A DNA stretch of 64,000 nucleotides from JAGQRJ01 sp041402045 (GTDB lineage Bacteria; Planctomycetota; J058): assembly GCA_041402045.1 (NCBI GenBank), contig JAWKSZ010000001.1:1-64000 (forward strand). The letters run 5' to 3'. Position numbers and translations under genes: made by a program. How positions within the stretch are numbered: the stretch's first letter is position 1; each line of letters begins with the position of its first letter. Of the stretch, positions 52,690 through 61,868 are shown in pieces. The notes beneath the pieces were generated by a model, which searched no databases, was not told where the DNA came from, and saw only the letters and a list, made by a program, of their open reading frames with translations.

Positions 52690-53688
52690 ATGCGAAGCCT
52701 GGCGCTGACGGTGTGGATCCTGTGCCTGGGGGCCTCGGCCCTCGAGGCCAAGGACTGCGGCGACTTCCCCACCGGGCAGAACCCCAGCCCGCAGGAGTTG
52801 AGCGCGGAGATCGCGATCTGCTCGGCCCGCCACGACGTCCCGACCGAGGTGATCAAGGCGGTGGGGTGGCAGGAGAGCGGGCTGCAGCAGTGGAGGCCCG
52901 ACGGGACCTTCGTCTACAACACCACGGACTGCGGGCTGGGCATGATGCAGCTCACCGGGGACACCGCCAAGCAGTTCGACCTCGAGCAGCTCAAGCGCGA
53001 CTGGCGCTACAACCTCGACGCTGGGGTCCAGGTCCTGGCCCAGAAGTGGCGGCGCGCGGTCCGGCAACAGAACACGCCCGCCGACCCCGAGGCCCGCAAG
53101 GTCCTCGAGAACTGGTACTACGCGATCGCCTTCTATTACGGAGCCAAGGACGAGGACTACCTCAAGAAGATCTACGGGCACCTGAAGACGCGCCCGGGGA
53201 CCCTGCAGCAGATCCTGGCGGGTCCGCTCGAGGTCAGCCTGCCCTCGGAGGTGATCGCGGGGTTCAGCTTCGGCGATCGGTTCCAGGCGTTCTTGGGCAA
53301 CCGGTTCGAGGACAAGGACGGTCGCCCGCACGCGGGGGTGACGCACCCCGGGAGCTTCGGCGACCCCCGCACGCAGGCCGCCCTGGACGCGCTCCTCGAG
53401 AAGGCCCAACGCGCGGCCGATCGGGGCAAGGTCCGCGCCGCGCTCAAGTACCTCACGAGGATCGCGGAGGTCGACTACGACAGCGACCACAAGCGCCGCG
53501 CCGACGCCCTGGCGCAGACCCTGGTCGACGCCGCCGAGGCGACCTTCGCCGAGGCCCAGCGCCACTACGACCTGGGCGAGCTGACCCAGGCCCTGACCCT
53601 CTTGCGCAAGGTCGGCCGCGACTTCAAGGACCACCCCCTGGGCGAGCGGGCTCAGGACCGGATCAAGGCGTACAAGGCCGGCCAGTAG
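52690..53688 (+). CDS. Lytic transglycosylase-like protein (SLT domain) with helical repeats
   Basis: 332 aa with a signal peptide (1-20). The SLT domain (about 38-175) shows VIKAVGWQESGLQQW with the catalytic Glu, DCGLGMMQLTGDTAK in place of the usual GLMQL, and NLDAGVQVLAQKW. The YYGAKDEDYLKKIY helix closes the fold. It cleaves peptidoglycan glycan strands in the periplasm. After residue about 225 come TPR-like helices (KAQRAADRGKVRAALKYL). Likely substrate-binding or partner-binding role for that end. Confidence 0.85.
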   Translation: MRSLALTVWILCLGASALEAKDCGDFPTGQNPSPQELSAEIAICSARHDVPTEVIKAVGWQESGLQQWRPDGTFVYNTTDCGLGMMQLTGDTAKQFDLEQLKRDWRYNLDAGVQVLAQKWRRAVRQQNTPADPEARKVLENWYYAIAFYYGAKDEDYLKKIYGHLKTRPGTLQQILAGPLEVSLPSEVIAGFSFGDRFQAFLGNRFEDKDGRPHAGVTHPGSFGDPRTQAALDALLEKAQRAADRGKVRAALKYLTRIAEVDYDSDHKRRADALAQTLVDAAEATFAEAQRHYDLGELTQALTLLRKVGRDFKDHPLGERAQDRIKAYKAGQ

Positions 53689-53696
53689 GGTTCTGT

Positions 53697-54263
53697 CTAG
53701 CGCAGGTAGTGCAGCTCGAGGTCGGGCGCCTTGGCCCGGGCGAGCTCGACGAGCTTCGCGCTCAGCGCGTCCACGGCCTCCCCGTTCTCGAGCGGCCGAA
53801 TCCAGGTCTTGCGGGTCTGCTGCGTGCCGACCGCGTAGTGCAGGAGCGCCTCGCCCCAGTCGACGGCCTCGCCGCTGGGGGAGGGCTCCCAGCTCGCGAG
53901 GCTGCCCGCCTGGAAGGCCGCGAGCACCGCCGCCCACTCCTCGTCCGTGAGGGGTGCCACCGTCTCGACCCGGTCCTCGGGGGCCTGGCCCACGTTGCGC
54001 ACGACCACCAGCTCCGGCCCCTGGCTGCCCAGGCGCGCCTTGATCGACTCCGCCGACTCGGCGGGGTCCACGAGCTGCAGGGGCTTGCCCGGGGTGCGCC
54101 CCACGAGCACCCACTGCAGCTCGCGCTCCACGCCCGGAGGCAGCGGATCGCCCCCGCGCTGGGCCTGGGTCTCGCCCTGACCGCGCTGGGCGCTGGAGTC
54201 CCCGGTGCAGGCGCCGCTGCCCAGGAGCAGCACGAACGGGACGACTCGGAGCACGCGGCGCAC
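53697..54263 (-). CDS. Putative lipoprotein of unknown function
   Basis: 188 aa from the GTG at 54263, with GAGG 9 nt upstream. The N-terminus is a lipoprotein signal, VVPFVLLLGSGACTGDSS, with the Cys at residue 19. The rest is alpha/beta: LQWVLVGRTPGKPLQLVDP, VVVRNVGQAPEDRVETVAPLTDEEW, WIRPLENGEAVDALSAKLVELA. No family assigned. It overlaps an open frame extending from the upstream zinc-ribbon gene only because that gene appears to have lost its stop by a 1-nt deletion. Confidence 0.7.
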   Translation of the reverse strand: MRRVLRVVPFVLLLGSGACTGDSSAQRGQGETQAQRGGDPLPPGVERELQWVLVGRTPGKPLQLVDPAESAESIKARLGSQGPELVVVRNVGQAPEDRVETVAPLTDEEWAAVLAAFQAGSLASWEPSPSGEAVDWGEALLHYAVGTQQTRKTWIRPLENGEAVDALSAKLVELARAKAPDLELHYLR

Positions 54264-54272
54264 GGGGAGACC

Positions 54273-54763
54273 TCACAGCCCCGGAGCAGGTCGCCGAGCA
54301 CCGCGAGCACGGGGATCAAGAACGCCCCCACGATCGCGACCAGCGCGACCAGCGTCTTGGGGGTCAGGAGCCGCCCGCCCTGAGCCTGGAGCTGGCGCGC
54401 GGCCGCCTCGAGCAGCGCAGCGGTCGCCTGGGCCTCGCTGACCCCCAGCCGGCGCGTCAGACGCTCGACGGCTTCGCGAGCCAGGCCGCTCTCGAGGAGC
54501 TTCAGCTCGGCCGGCGCGACGGTGATCGTGGGCGCCGCGCTGGCCAGGGCCTTGGTCGAGCTGCAGCTCGAGCAGCGCCCACCCCCCTCGCGCCAGCAGC
54601 CGCCGTGGTGCCGTGAGAGGCAGCGCTGACACACGATCGCGGCCTCGTCCTCGGGCTCGCAGTCGCTGTGGCAGTAGGGGCAGCGCACGGGGCTGCCCGC
54701 GACCTCGACCTGCGGCGCGGCCTTGGGGGCCTGCTTGGACGGGGGGAGCGTCTGCTCTTGCAT
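54273..54763 (-). CDS. RING/zinc-ribbon-like membrane protein, frameshifted at its 3' end
   Basis: ATG at 54763, AAAGGA upstream. Residues about 28-68 hold CPYCHSDC, CQRCLSRHH and CWREG/CSSCSS, a cross-brace-like zinc domain also found in planctomycete proteins. A helical part follows (about 75-130), then one membrane helix (TLVALVAIVGAFLIPVLAVL). In the sequence as given the frame then runs on for 500 bases through the lipoprotein gene and encodes nonsense. One extra G in the GGGG run near 54280 would give LLRGL and a TGA ending at 54273, right before the next ribosome site. That is the end I annotate. Confidence 0.65.
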
Positions 54764-54898
54764 CACGGTCCTTTCCCGGGTCGCCCTCGGGCACCCAGGC
54801 CTTCATTCCACGGCTCCGCTGCACGAAGTCAAGGACCTCCTCGGCTCCGCAGCGCGCGAGGCCCTCACGTGCCGCCGCGCGCGGATCGAGCGCGCCGG

Positions 54899-55336
54899 CT
54901 AGCCGAAGCGCACGCGCAAGAGCGCGAAGCGCGAGACCTGCCCCGCCTGCACCGTGGCGCTGACCTCGGCCCGGCCCCGCGGCCCCTCGACCCAGAACCG
55001 GAAGCTCGCGCCGTCTTCGGTGAAGCGGTAGTGGGTGGGGACGCGCTCGCAGCGCAGCGGGGTGCCCACGTAGGTGCTGAGCTCGCGGTTGGCCGCGGCG
55101 CGCTCCTGGACCCGGGCGTAGTCCGCCGAGGTCGCCGCGGCGCAGGCGGGCACCCCCCACAGCACGGCCAGTCCCAGGCACAGGATCCCGGCCAGGACGC
55201 CCCCGAGCCCGACCGCCACCCGCAAGGCGCGGGTCAGGCGGGTGAGCGGAGGCAGGGGGTAGACCCAGCCCGCGCTCGAGGCGCGGGCCAGGGGCTCGCC
55301 GAGGACGAGCCGGGCCAGGCGCCCGCGCTCAGCCAA
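54899..55336 (-). CDS. Membrane protein with a Coa1/Tim21-like domain
   Basis: 145 aa. A membrane helix at about 38-62 precedes an extracytoplasmic domain: RVQERAAANRELSTYVGTP, then strands with GASFRFWVEGPRGRAEVSA and FALLRVRF. The order helix, xxVGTPL, GPxGxAxV strand and final strand resembles the Coa1 family of cytochrome oxidase assembly factors. No oxidase gene is nearby, so the role is open. The ATG overlaps the end of the PspA-like gene by 8 bp, so they are cotranscribed. Confidence 0.6.
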   Translation of the reverse strand: MAERGRLARLVLGEPLARASSAGWVYPLPPLTRLTRALRVAVGLGGVLAGILCLGLAVLWGVPACAAATSADYARVQERAAANRELSTYVGTPLRCERVPTHYRFTEDGASFRFWVEGPRGRAEVSATVQAGQVSRFALLRVRFG

Positions 55337-55928
55337 TGCTCTTGCCGGTGCCCGGGCGCGGCTCGGGGTCGTCGCCCTCGCCGCCGATCCGCTTCTTGGC
55401 GGGGGTCGGGGTCGCCTGGGGCGCGGCGGGCGCCTCGGCCTCGAACTCGGCGAGCACGCTCTCGGCGAGGAGCTTGGGGTCGATCTGCGGACCGGCGACC
55501 CGCTCGGCCTCTTGCCCCGCGACCTCGAGCCGGGCGTCGCTGATCGCGACCTCCTGCTCGATCTGGCGCAGGATGTCGTCGGCCGCCGAGAGCGTCTGGT
55601 GGCCGTCGAGCACCGCGTTGAGCGCGTCGGCGGTGCGCTTGCTCGCCTGCGCGGACTTCAGGTTCTGCTTGAGGTCCTTGAGCTTGACCTTGCCCTGCTC
55701 GTAGGCCTGCTGGGCCTGGGCCCGCTGCTGCTCGGTCCGCCGCTGCTCGTCCTTGAGCCGCTCGAGGGACAGCGCGAGCTTCTCCGCGGCGGCGCGATCC
55801 CCCGCGCGCAGGGCCGCGCGGATCGAGTTCTCGGTGGAGCCGCGGCGCTCGCCGAGCTGATCGAGCTTCTTCTGCGCGAGCTTCACCTCCGCGAGGAGGT
55901 CGGCGAGCATGGCGTCGGGCGTGGTCAT
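55329..55928 (-). CDS. PspA/IM30-like coiled-coil protein
   Basis: 199 aa; GGAGG upstream of the ATG. It is almost entirely helical: KLAQKKLDQLGERRGSTENS, then a long coiled coil rich in Lys, Gln, Glu and Ala (about 45-110), then LDGHQTLSAADDILRQIEQ and VAISDARLEVAGQEAE. That end matches the PspA/IM30/Vipp1 pattern of membrane-stress proteins. The N-terminal membrane-binding helix is short, and residues 160-199 are disordered. The gene lies between a Coa1-like and a zinc-ribbon gene on the same strand. Confidence 0.6.
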   Translation of the reverse strand: MTTPDAMLADLLAEVKLAQKKLDQLGERRGSTENSIRAALRAGDRAAAEKLALSLERLKDEQRRTEQQRAQAQQAYEQGKVKLKDLKQNLKSAQASKRTADALNAVLDGHQTLSAADDILRQIEQEVAISDARLEVAGQEAERVAGPQIDPKLLAESVLAEFEAEAPAAPQATPTPAKKRIGGEGDDPEPRPGTGKSIG

Positions 55929-55944
55929 GGGTCCTCCGAGCGGG

Positions 55945-56532
55945 CTAGAACCGACGGCGGGTCTTCTTCTTGCGCTTCTTGGGCACCTTGAACCGGGCCG
56001 AGTCCTCGGGGGAGCGCGCCTTGCGGACCCCGCTCCCCTTGGACTCCTTGGCCTCCTTGGCCTCGCGGACCATTTGCGCGCGCGCGTCCTTGAGCCAAGG
56101 AATGTCTTGGAGGTAGGTCATGCCCTTCTCGTTGAGCTTGGCCTGCTTGTCGAGGATATGCCCGGTGCGGAAGTCGAGCCCGCAGTCCATGCACACGATC
56201 TGCCCAATGTAGACCCGCTCCTTGCAGGAGGGGCAGCGCCACTTGGACCAGCGGACCTCGCTGCGGCGCTCCCACTTCTCGTCGGCCTCGGCCTGGAGCA
56301 TGAGGTTCGCGGGCATGATCAGGCGCTCGGGGGGCGGCCCGCGGTCGTCGAGGTAGGCCTTGTACGCCTCCCAGTCGGGGGGCGGATCGAGCACGAAGGT
56401 GCCCTCGCCCTTGGCGGTCTGGTGATTGGGGACCCGGACCTCACCCCCGCACTGGGGGCAGCGCCCCTTCCGCCCCTCGGCGCCCGGGGGGAACTTGAGG
56501 CGTTTCCCGCATTCGTGGACCAGCTCAGGCAC
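55945..56532 (-). CDS. Zinc-ribbon protein with a basic C-terminus
   Basis: 195 aa, GTG at 56532 with GAGGG upstream and TAATAT as a -10 candidate. The N-terminus is the planctomycete-type ribbon HECGKRLKFPPGAEGRKGRC followed by CPQCGG (about 7-29). A second ribbon is at about 98-117 (CPSC, CMDC, followed by GLDFRTGHIL). The last 25 residues are mostly Lys and Arg. It probably binds nucleic acid or another protein. It is the first gene of the small minus-strand cluster 54899-56532. Confidence 0.7.
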   Translation of the reverse strand: MPELVHECGKRLKFPPGAEGRKGRCPQCGGEVRVPNHQTAKGEGTFVLDPPPDWEAYKAYLDDRGPPPERLIMPANLMLQAEADEKWERRSEVRWSKWRCPSCKERVYIGQIVCMDCGLDFRTGHILDKQAKLNEKGMTYLQDIPWLKDARAQMVREAKEAKESKGSGVRKARSPEDSARFKVPKKRKKKTRRRF

Positions 56533-56594
56533 ACAACCCTCGGTGTGATATTACGGGCGCTCGCCTGGCTCGACCAGCGAGGAGCGAGAATCCT

Positions 56595-57266
56595 ATGTCC
56601 GAGCGCCCCACCCCGCGGCAGGCCCTGGCCGTCGGCCGCAACTACGCCGAGCACGCCGCCGAGCTCGACAACGAGCTGCCCCCCGCGCCGCTGTTGTTCT
56701 GGAAGCCGGTGGGCTGCCTGGTCGACGAGGCCTGCCCGCTCCCGCGCTGGCCCGAGGGCGAGACCCCGATCCACTACGAGGGCGAGGTCGTGCTCGTGCT
56801 CGGGCGCGGGATCGGCCCCGGGACCCCCGCCCTGCCCGCGGACCCCTGGGAGGTCGTGGCCGGGATCGCCCCGGGCCTCGACTTCAGCGACCGCGCGCTG
56901 CAGAAGCTCGAGCCGCAGTGGGTGCGGGCCAAGGGCTTCTACGGCGCCGGCGCCCTGGGCCCGATCCTGCCTCGGCCCCAGGACCCGACGGCCCTCGAGC
57001 TGCGCACGCGGCTCAACGGGGCCGAGGTCCAGCGCGGGCGCACCGACGCGCTCCTGTTCCCGCTGCGCCCGCTGCTGCGCTACCTGCACGGCTTCGTGCG
57101 CCTGGACGCGGGGGACGTGATCTTCACCGGGACCCCCGCGGGCGTGGGCCCCGTGACCCCCGGGGACCGGCTCGAGGTCACGGTCTCGGCCGCCGAGGGC
57201 GAGCGGACCCTGGGGCTCGAGGTCGTGGCGGGCCCCGAGGTCCCGGGCTTCGCCCGCGAGGGCTGA
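56595..57266 (+). CDS. Fumarylacetoacetate hydrolase family protein
   Basis: 223 aa, close to the single-domain FAH proteins. The start ALAVGRNYAEHAAEL is typical. The metal site is HYEGEVVLVLG (Glu-x-Glu, about 59-69) with the Asp in GIAPGLDFSDR. The C-terminal strand DVIFTGTPAGVGPVTPGD is diagnostic. Members hydrolyse or decarboxylate diketo acids (oxaloacetate, acylpyruvates, catechol breakdown products). The closest in size are acylpyruvases/oxaloacetate decarboxylases, but the substrate cannot be fixed. Confidence 0.92.
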   Translation: MSERPTPRQALAVGRNYAEHAAELDNELPPAPLLFWKPVGCLVDEACPLPRWPEGETPIHYEGEVVLVLGRGIGPGTPALPADPWEVVAGIAPGLDFSDRALQKLEPQWVRAKGFYGAGALGPILPRPQDPTALELRTRLNGAEVQRGRTDALLFPLRPLLRYLHGFVRLDAGDVIFTGTPAGVGPVTPGDRLEVTVSAAEGERTLGLEVVAGPEVPGFAREG

Positions 57267-57290
57267 GCGCCGCCGCGGCGCCGGGTCGCG

Positions 57291-57296
57291 TAGGAT
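57291..57296 (+). promoter_or_regulatory. -10-like hexamer TAGGAT with a short leader
   Basis: Predicted start near 57303 leaves about 13 nt containing AGAAGGAGG before the ATG at 57316. Confidence 0.45.
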
Positions 57297-57315
57297 CGCC
57301 GCAGAAGGAGGCCCC

Positions 57316-58410
57316 ATGGGCTGGCGCTCGCTCCTCACGATCCTCGCGCTCCTGGGCGCGGTCGGCCTCGGCGACGAGGTGACCCTCAGCGACGGGACCG
57401 TCGTCCGCGGCAAGATCGTGCTCGCCAAGCAGGACGGCCCGATCTTCGTGCAGCTCGCCAACCGGGGCATGAAGGTCCTGCAGCGCGACCAGGTGGCCGA
57501 GGTCCAGCGCGACGAGGGCCCGCGCACGGCCATCCGCATGTGCCGCTACTCCGCGCGCTGGTCGCGGCTGGAGGTCCTGACCCGGACCTTCGCCGGCCCC
57601 GACGGCAAGCGCGTGGCCCTGGTGGGCGCGGTGCACATTGGCGACCCCCGCTACTACGGGCGCATGCAGACGATCCTCGACCGCCACGACGCGGTGCTGT
57701 TCGAGGGGGTCGGGGCCGAGCACCCGGGCGACCTCTCCCGCGCGACGATCCCGGCGCCGGAGGCCCGCGCCCAGGAGCTCGCGGCGCTGCCGCCCCGGGA
57801 GCTGCCCGAGGGCCTGGAGCTCGAGGGCGGGCTCGACGCGCTGAGCCTGCTGCAGACGAGCATGGCCGAGACGCTGGAGCTCGGGTTCCAGCGCGACGAG
57901 GTCGACTACCGCCGCTCGTGGTGGTTCGCCGCCGACGTGAACCTGGAGGAGCTGGCCAAGCTGTTCCCCGACGGGCCGGCGGCGGCGATCGTGGAGAACA
58001 TGGCGGCGGAGTCCTTGAACCCGCGGCGCCAGGCGGCCATGAACAAGCTCGTGGCCCGCACCTTGGCCGCCGCGGCCAAGGGGCTGTTCGGTCCGAAGCC
58101 GCTGCAGCTGGTGCTCAAGGAGGCCTGCGCCGAGCTCCTGGCCAGCCAGTTCGCCCAGGAGCCGGGAGCCGACCCGGACACGGAGGAGCACTCGGCCTTC
58201 GACACCGCGCTGATCGTGGAGCGCAACAAGGTCGTGATCGAGCGCCTGGAGGCCATGCTCCAGAACCCGGCGGCGCGCACGATCGCGATCTTCTACGGCG
58301 CCGGGCACAACCCCGACCTCGAGCAGCGCCTCGTGGGGCTGGGCTACAGCCCGGTCGCCGACGAGTGGGTCCCGGCCTGGACCATGGAGGTCCCGGCCGA
58401 GGGCGAGTAA
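57316..58410 (+). CDS. TraB/Tiki-superfamily protein (EreA/ChaN-like fold)
   Basis: 364 aa with a signal peptide (1-19). A small N-terminal beta domain (VTLSDGTVVRGKIVLAKQDG) is followed by the TraB-type core: VALVGAVHIGDPRYYGRM with the first metal-binding His, DAVLFEGVG with the Glu, and near the C-terminus ERNKVVIERLEAML and IAIFYGAGHNPDLEQRL with the second His. These are the GxxH, E and GxxH signatures of TraB/Tiki proteases. A periplasmic metal-dependent peptidase or pheromone-shutdown-like role is inferred from the family. Confidence 0.85.
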   Translation: MGWRSLLTILALLGAVGLGDEVTLSDGTVVRGKIVLAKQDGPIFVQLANRGMKVLQRDQVAEVQRDEGPRTAIRMCRYSARWSRLEVLTRTFAGPDGKRVALVGAVHIGDPRYYGRMQTILDRHDAVLFEGVGAEHPGDLSRATIPAPEARAQELAALPPRELPEGLELEGGLDALSLLQTSMAETLELGFQRDEVDYRRSWWFAADVNLEELAKLFPDGPAAAIVENMAAESLNPRRQAAMNKLVARTLAAAAKGLFGPKPLQLVLKEACAELLASQFAQEPGADPDTEEHSAFDTALIVERNKVVIERLEAMLQNPAARTIAIFYGAGHNPDLEQRLVGLGYSPVADEWVPAWTMEVPAEGE

Positions 58411-58414
58411 GCGC

Positions 58415-58930
58415 TCAGTACTGGATCAGCGACTGGACCGTACGGCCCTGGAGCTTCTTGCGGCCCTCGAGGAAGGTCAGCTCGATCAGGAGCGAGCAGG
58501 TCACGACCTCGGCGCCGATCGACTCCGCCAGGCGGCAGGCGGCCTCCAGGGTCCCGCCGGTGGCGAGCAGGTCGTCGACGATCGCCACCCGGGTGCCCGG
58601 GGCGACCGCGTCCTGGTGGAGCTCGAGGGTGTCCTCGCCGTATTCGAGGCTGTAGGAGACCGAGACGGTCTTGGCCGGGAGCTTGCCCGGCTTGCGCACC
58701 GGGGCGAAGGGCACGCCGAGGCGGTCCGCGACCGGGGTCCCCAGAATGAACCCGCGGGACTCGATCCCGAGTACGGCCTGCACGCCGAGGGCCTTCATGG
58801 GCGCGGCCAGGGCGTCGTAGACCTCGGCCATGGCGGCGGGGTTGCCCAGGAGCGGGGTGAAGTCCTTGAACAGGATCCCCGGCTTGGGGAAATCGGGGAC
58901 GTCCCGGATCAGCTTGGCGATGTGCTCCAC
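58415..58930 (-). CDS. apt: Adenine phosphoribosyltransferase
   Basis: 171 aa from the GTG at 58930, preceded by GAGG. The start IRDVPDFPKPGILFKDFTPLLG is the Apt hallmark (region about 8-29). AVLGIESRGFILG, VRKPGKLPAKT, YSLEYGEDTLELHQDA and the PRPP-binding VAIVDDLLATGGTLEA all match. It salvages adenine to AMP in the cytoplasm. It converges with the TraB-like gene (4 bp gap) and is divergent from hemB. Confidence 0.96.
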   Translation of the reverse strand: MEHIAKLIRDVPDFPKPGILFKDFTPLLGNPAAMAEVYDALAAPMKALGVQAVLGIESRGFILGTPVADRLGVPFAPVRKPGKLPAKTVSVSYSLEYGEDTLELHQDAVAPGTRVAIVDDLLATGGTLEAACRLAESIGAEVVTCSLLIELTFLEGRKKLQGRTVQSLIQY

Positions 58931-58959
58931 GGAAAACCTCCTCGCGGGCGCATAGGTAT

Positions 58960-58967
58960 AGCATGAG
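58960..58967. promoter_or_regulatory. Shared divergent promoter core TATAGCAT between apt and hemB
   Basis: On the plus strand it reads TAGCAT towards hemB; on the minus strand ATGCTATACC contains a TATACC-type hexamer towards apt. Both genes then have short leaders with GAGG-type sites. Confidence 0.35.
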
Positions 58968-59009
58968 CACCGCGGCGCCCCCGAGCCCTCGGCGCCGCGA
59001 GGAGGCCCC

Positions 59010-59990
<981 letters not shown>

Positions 59991-60136
59991 GGGGGCGTCG
60001 GGCCGCCTGTCAGGGCCGGCCTGTCAGCCTGCGCCGGCACGTCGGAAGCGCCTGCGCTTAGCGCGGGCACACGCCTTGCGCGGGGGCCCTGGGTCGGGAG
60101 GCGCGAACCTCCCCGGAACCTAGTCCAGGAGCTCCC

Positions 60137-60691
60137 ATGATCCGCCTCGTCGCCTTGCTCGGCATCCTCACCCTGCTCGCCTCCCCCCAAGTCCGGGCCG
60201 ACCCACCCCCGGCGCCCGAGACCCTCGAGGTCACCCTGCCCGACGGCACCCGCGCCCTCTATCGCCTGGAGCGCCTCGAGGCCCCGCATGCCGGGCTCGA
60301 GCAGAGGCTCGGGACCGAGCCCGTGCCCCCCAAGCCTGCACCGCGCACGCTGCCCTCCCTGGGCGCGAGCGCCGCCGACCTCGAGGAGCTGGCCGAGGTG
60401 GACGAGCGCCTGGGCATGCTCCGCCCCTGGATCGAGGCCCACGCCCAGAGCGCGCTGGAGCTAGCCGCCGCCGGCCCCACCCCCGGGGGCGCCCAAGCTC
60501 GTGTCCTGGGGGTCCGGCTCGCGGTGGCCCTCGCCCGGATCGACGAGGCTCGGGGGCTGCTCCGGCGACGGATCGAGCTCGCCGGCGGCTCCCGGCGCAC
60601 GGTCGGCCTCGCCACCTGGCTCGCGGGACGGCAGCGCGCGCTGCGTGCGGCCCTCGACGCGCTGCGCCGGCCCGCCCCTACGTCGCGCTAG
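60137..60691 (+). CDS. Hypothetical secreted protein
   Basis: 184 aa; AGGAG 5 nt upstream of the ATG. Signal peptide about 1-21 (LVALLGILTLLASPQVRA). A short beta region (LEVTLPDGTRALYRLERLE) is followed by helical, Ala/Leu/Arg-rich sequence to the end. No family recognised. Its stop shares a CTAG with the convergent NUDIX gene. Confidence 0.65.
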   Translation: MIRLVALLGILTLLASPQVRADPPPAPETLEVTLPDGTRALYRLERLEAPHAGLEQRLGTEPVPPKPAPRTLPSLGASAADLEELAEVDERLGMLRPWIEAHAQSALELAAAGPTPGGAQARVLGVRLAVALARIDEARGLLRRRIELAGGSRRTVGLATWLAGRQRALRAALDALRRPAPTSR

Positions 60692-61125
60692 GCCGCGAGG
60701 CGCTCGCCCGAGGCCTCGGTCTGCAGCCGCGCACGGAGCACACTCAGCAGCGGGCGCGCGCGGTCGCTCGTGAGCATGCGCGCGGCCTCGCGTAGGGGGA
60801 CCCACACTCGGGTCCGGCGGGACTCCTCGTCCCAGCGCGCCAGCAGCCGCTCGGCGCGCATGGCGTAGACGACCACCTCGCGCCGGACCCCGCGCTTCTT
60901 GTAGCGGTAGCTCCCCAGCGGGGCCCCGTCGAGGCGCCCCAGGACCCCGGCCTCCTCCAGGGCCTCGGCCCTCGCGGCGATCGGCGCGGTCTGGCTGCGC
61001 TTGACGCCGCCCTTGGGGAACCCCCAGCCGCGGCTGCTGCGGCTCACGAGCAGGACCTCGACCCCTCCCCAGGGGCCCACGCGATACACGATCGCGCCCG
61101 CTTGGCGTTGGATCGACGTGGACAT
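60688..61125 (-). CDS. NUDIX hydrolase (DIPP-like)
   Basis: 145 aa. N-terminal QAGAIVYRVG and EVLLVSRSSRGWGFPKGG lead into the Nudix helix ARAEALEEAGV, where the two metal-binding Glu of the EE pair are kept but the preceding Arg of REUxEE is replaced. The rest, GSYRYKKRGVRREVVVYAM and WDEESRRTRVWV, fits the diadenosine/diphosphoinositol polyphosphate branch. It hydrolyses nucleoside or inositol pyrophosphates in the cytoplasm. Confidence 0.87.
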   Translation of the reverse strand: MSTSIQRQAGAIVYRVGPWGGVEVLLVSRSSRGWGFPKGGVKRSQTAPIAARAEALEEAGVLGRLDGAPLGSYRYKKRGVRREVVVYAMRAERLLARWDEESRRTRVWVPLREAARMLTSDRARPLLSVLRARLQTEASGERLAA

Positions 61126-61229
61126 GCCGCCCTCCCGTCCCCCCTATCGGCTGCGGGCGGCCCCAGGCTTGATCCGCCGCGCCCGCGAGAACCTTTCCCT
61201 CCGCGCCCGGGGGCCCTGGACGCCTGTGG

Positions 61230-61235
61230 TAGCGT
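61230..61235 (+). promoter_or_regulatory. Leaderless-type -10 hexamer TAGCGT
   Basis: TAGCGT, 6 nt, ATG of udk at 61242; no ribosome site. Confidence 0.55.
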
Positions 61236-61241
61236 CAGCGC

Positions 61242-61868
61242 ATGACCCAGCCGGTGATCGTAGGCGTCGCGGGAGGTTCGGGCTCGGGCAAGACGACCCT
61301 GGCTCGGGCGCTGGCCCAGAGCTTCCGCCCCGAGCAAGTCCAGCTCGTGTTCCTGGACGCCTACTACAAGGACCTGTCCTCGATCCCCCTCCAGGACCGG
61401 GACCGGATCAACTACGACCACCCCGACGCCTTCGACGAGCCGCTCCTGCTCGAGCACCTGCGCCAGCTGCGCAGCGGGCGCCCGGTCGAGCAGCCGATCT
61501 ACGACTACGCCAAGCACCAGCGCGCGCCCGAGACGCTGACCCTCCAGCCGTCCTGCGTGATCGTGCTCGAAGGGATCCTGGTCCTGGCCCTGGACGCGAT
61601 CCGCCCGCTGCTCGACCTCAAGCTGTTCGTGGACACGCCGGCGGACCTGCGCTTCCTCCGGCGCATGGAGCGGGACATCGTCGAGCGCGGCCGCAGCCGC
61701 GAGTCGGTGATCGACCAGTACCTCAAGACCGTGCGCCCCATGCACGAGGCGTTCATCGAGCCCACCCGGCGCTTCGCGGACTTGATCGTCCCCGAGGGCG
61801 GGCGCAACGAGATCGCCCTCGACCTGATCCGGACCTGGATCGGGCGCCTGTCGGAGGCCGAGGGTTGA
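61242..61868 (+). CDS. udk: Uridine kinase
   Basis: 208 aa, the usual length. P-loop GGSGSGKTTLA (about 11-21), FLDAYYKDLSSIP, NYDHPDAFDEPLLLEHL, PIYDYAKHQRAPET and VIVLEGILVL are the full set of Udk motifs, with RRMERDIVERGRS as the lid and EPTRRFADLIVPEGG near the end. It phosphorylates uridine and cytidine with ATP or GTP for pyrimidine salvage. It is the first gene of a three-gene coupled run (TTGA and GTGA overlaps) with the two following genes. Confidence 0.95.
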   Translation: MTQPVIVGVAGGSGSGKTTLARALAQSFRPEQVQLVFLDAYYKDLSSIPLQDRDRINYDHPDAFDEPLLLEHLRQLRSGRPVEQPIYDYAKHQRAPETLTLQPSCVIVLEGILVLALDAIRPLLDLKLFVDTPADLRFLRRMERDIVERGRSRESVIDQYLKTVRPMHEAFIEPTRRFADLIVPEGGRNEIALDLIRTWIGRLSEAEG

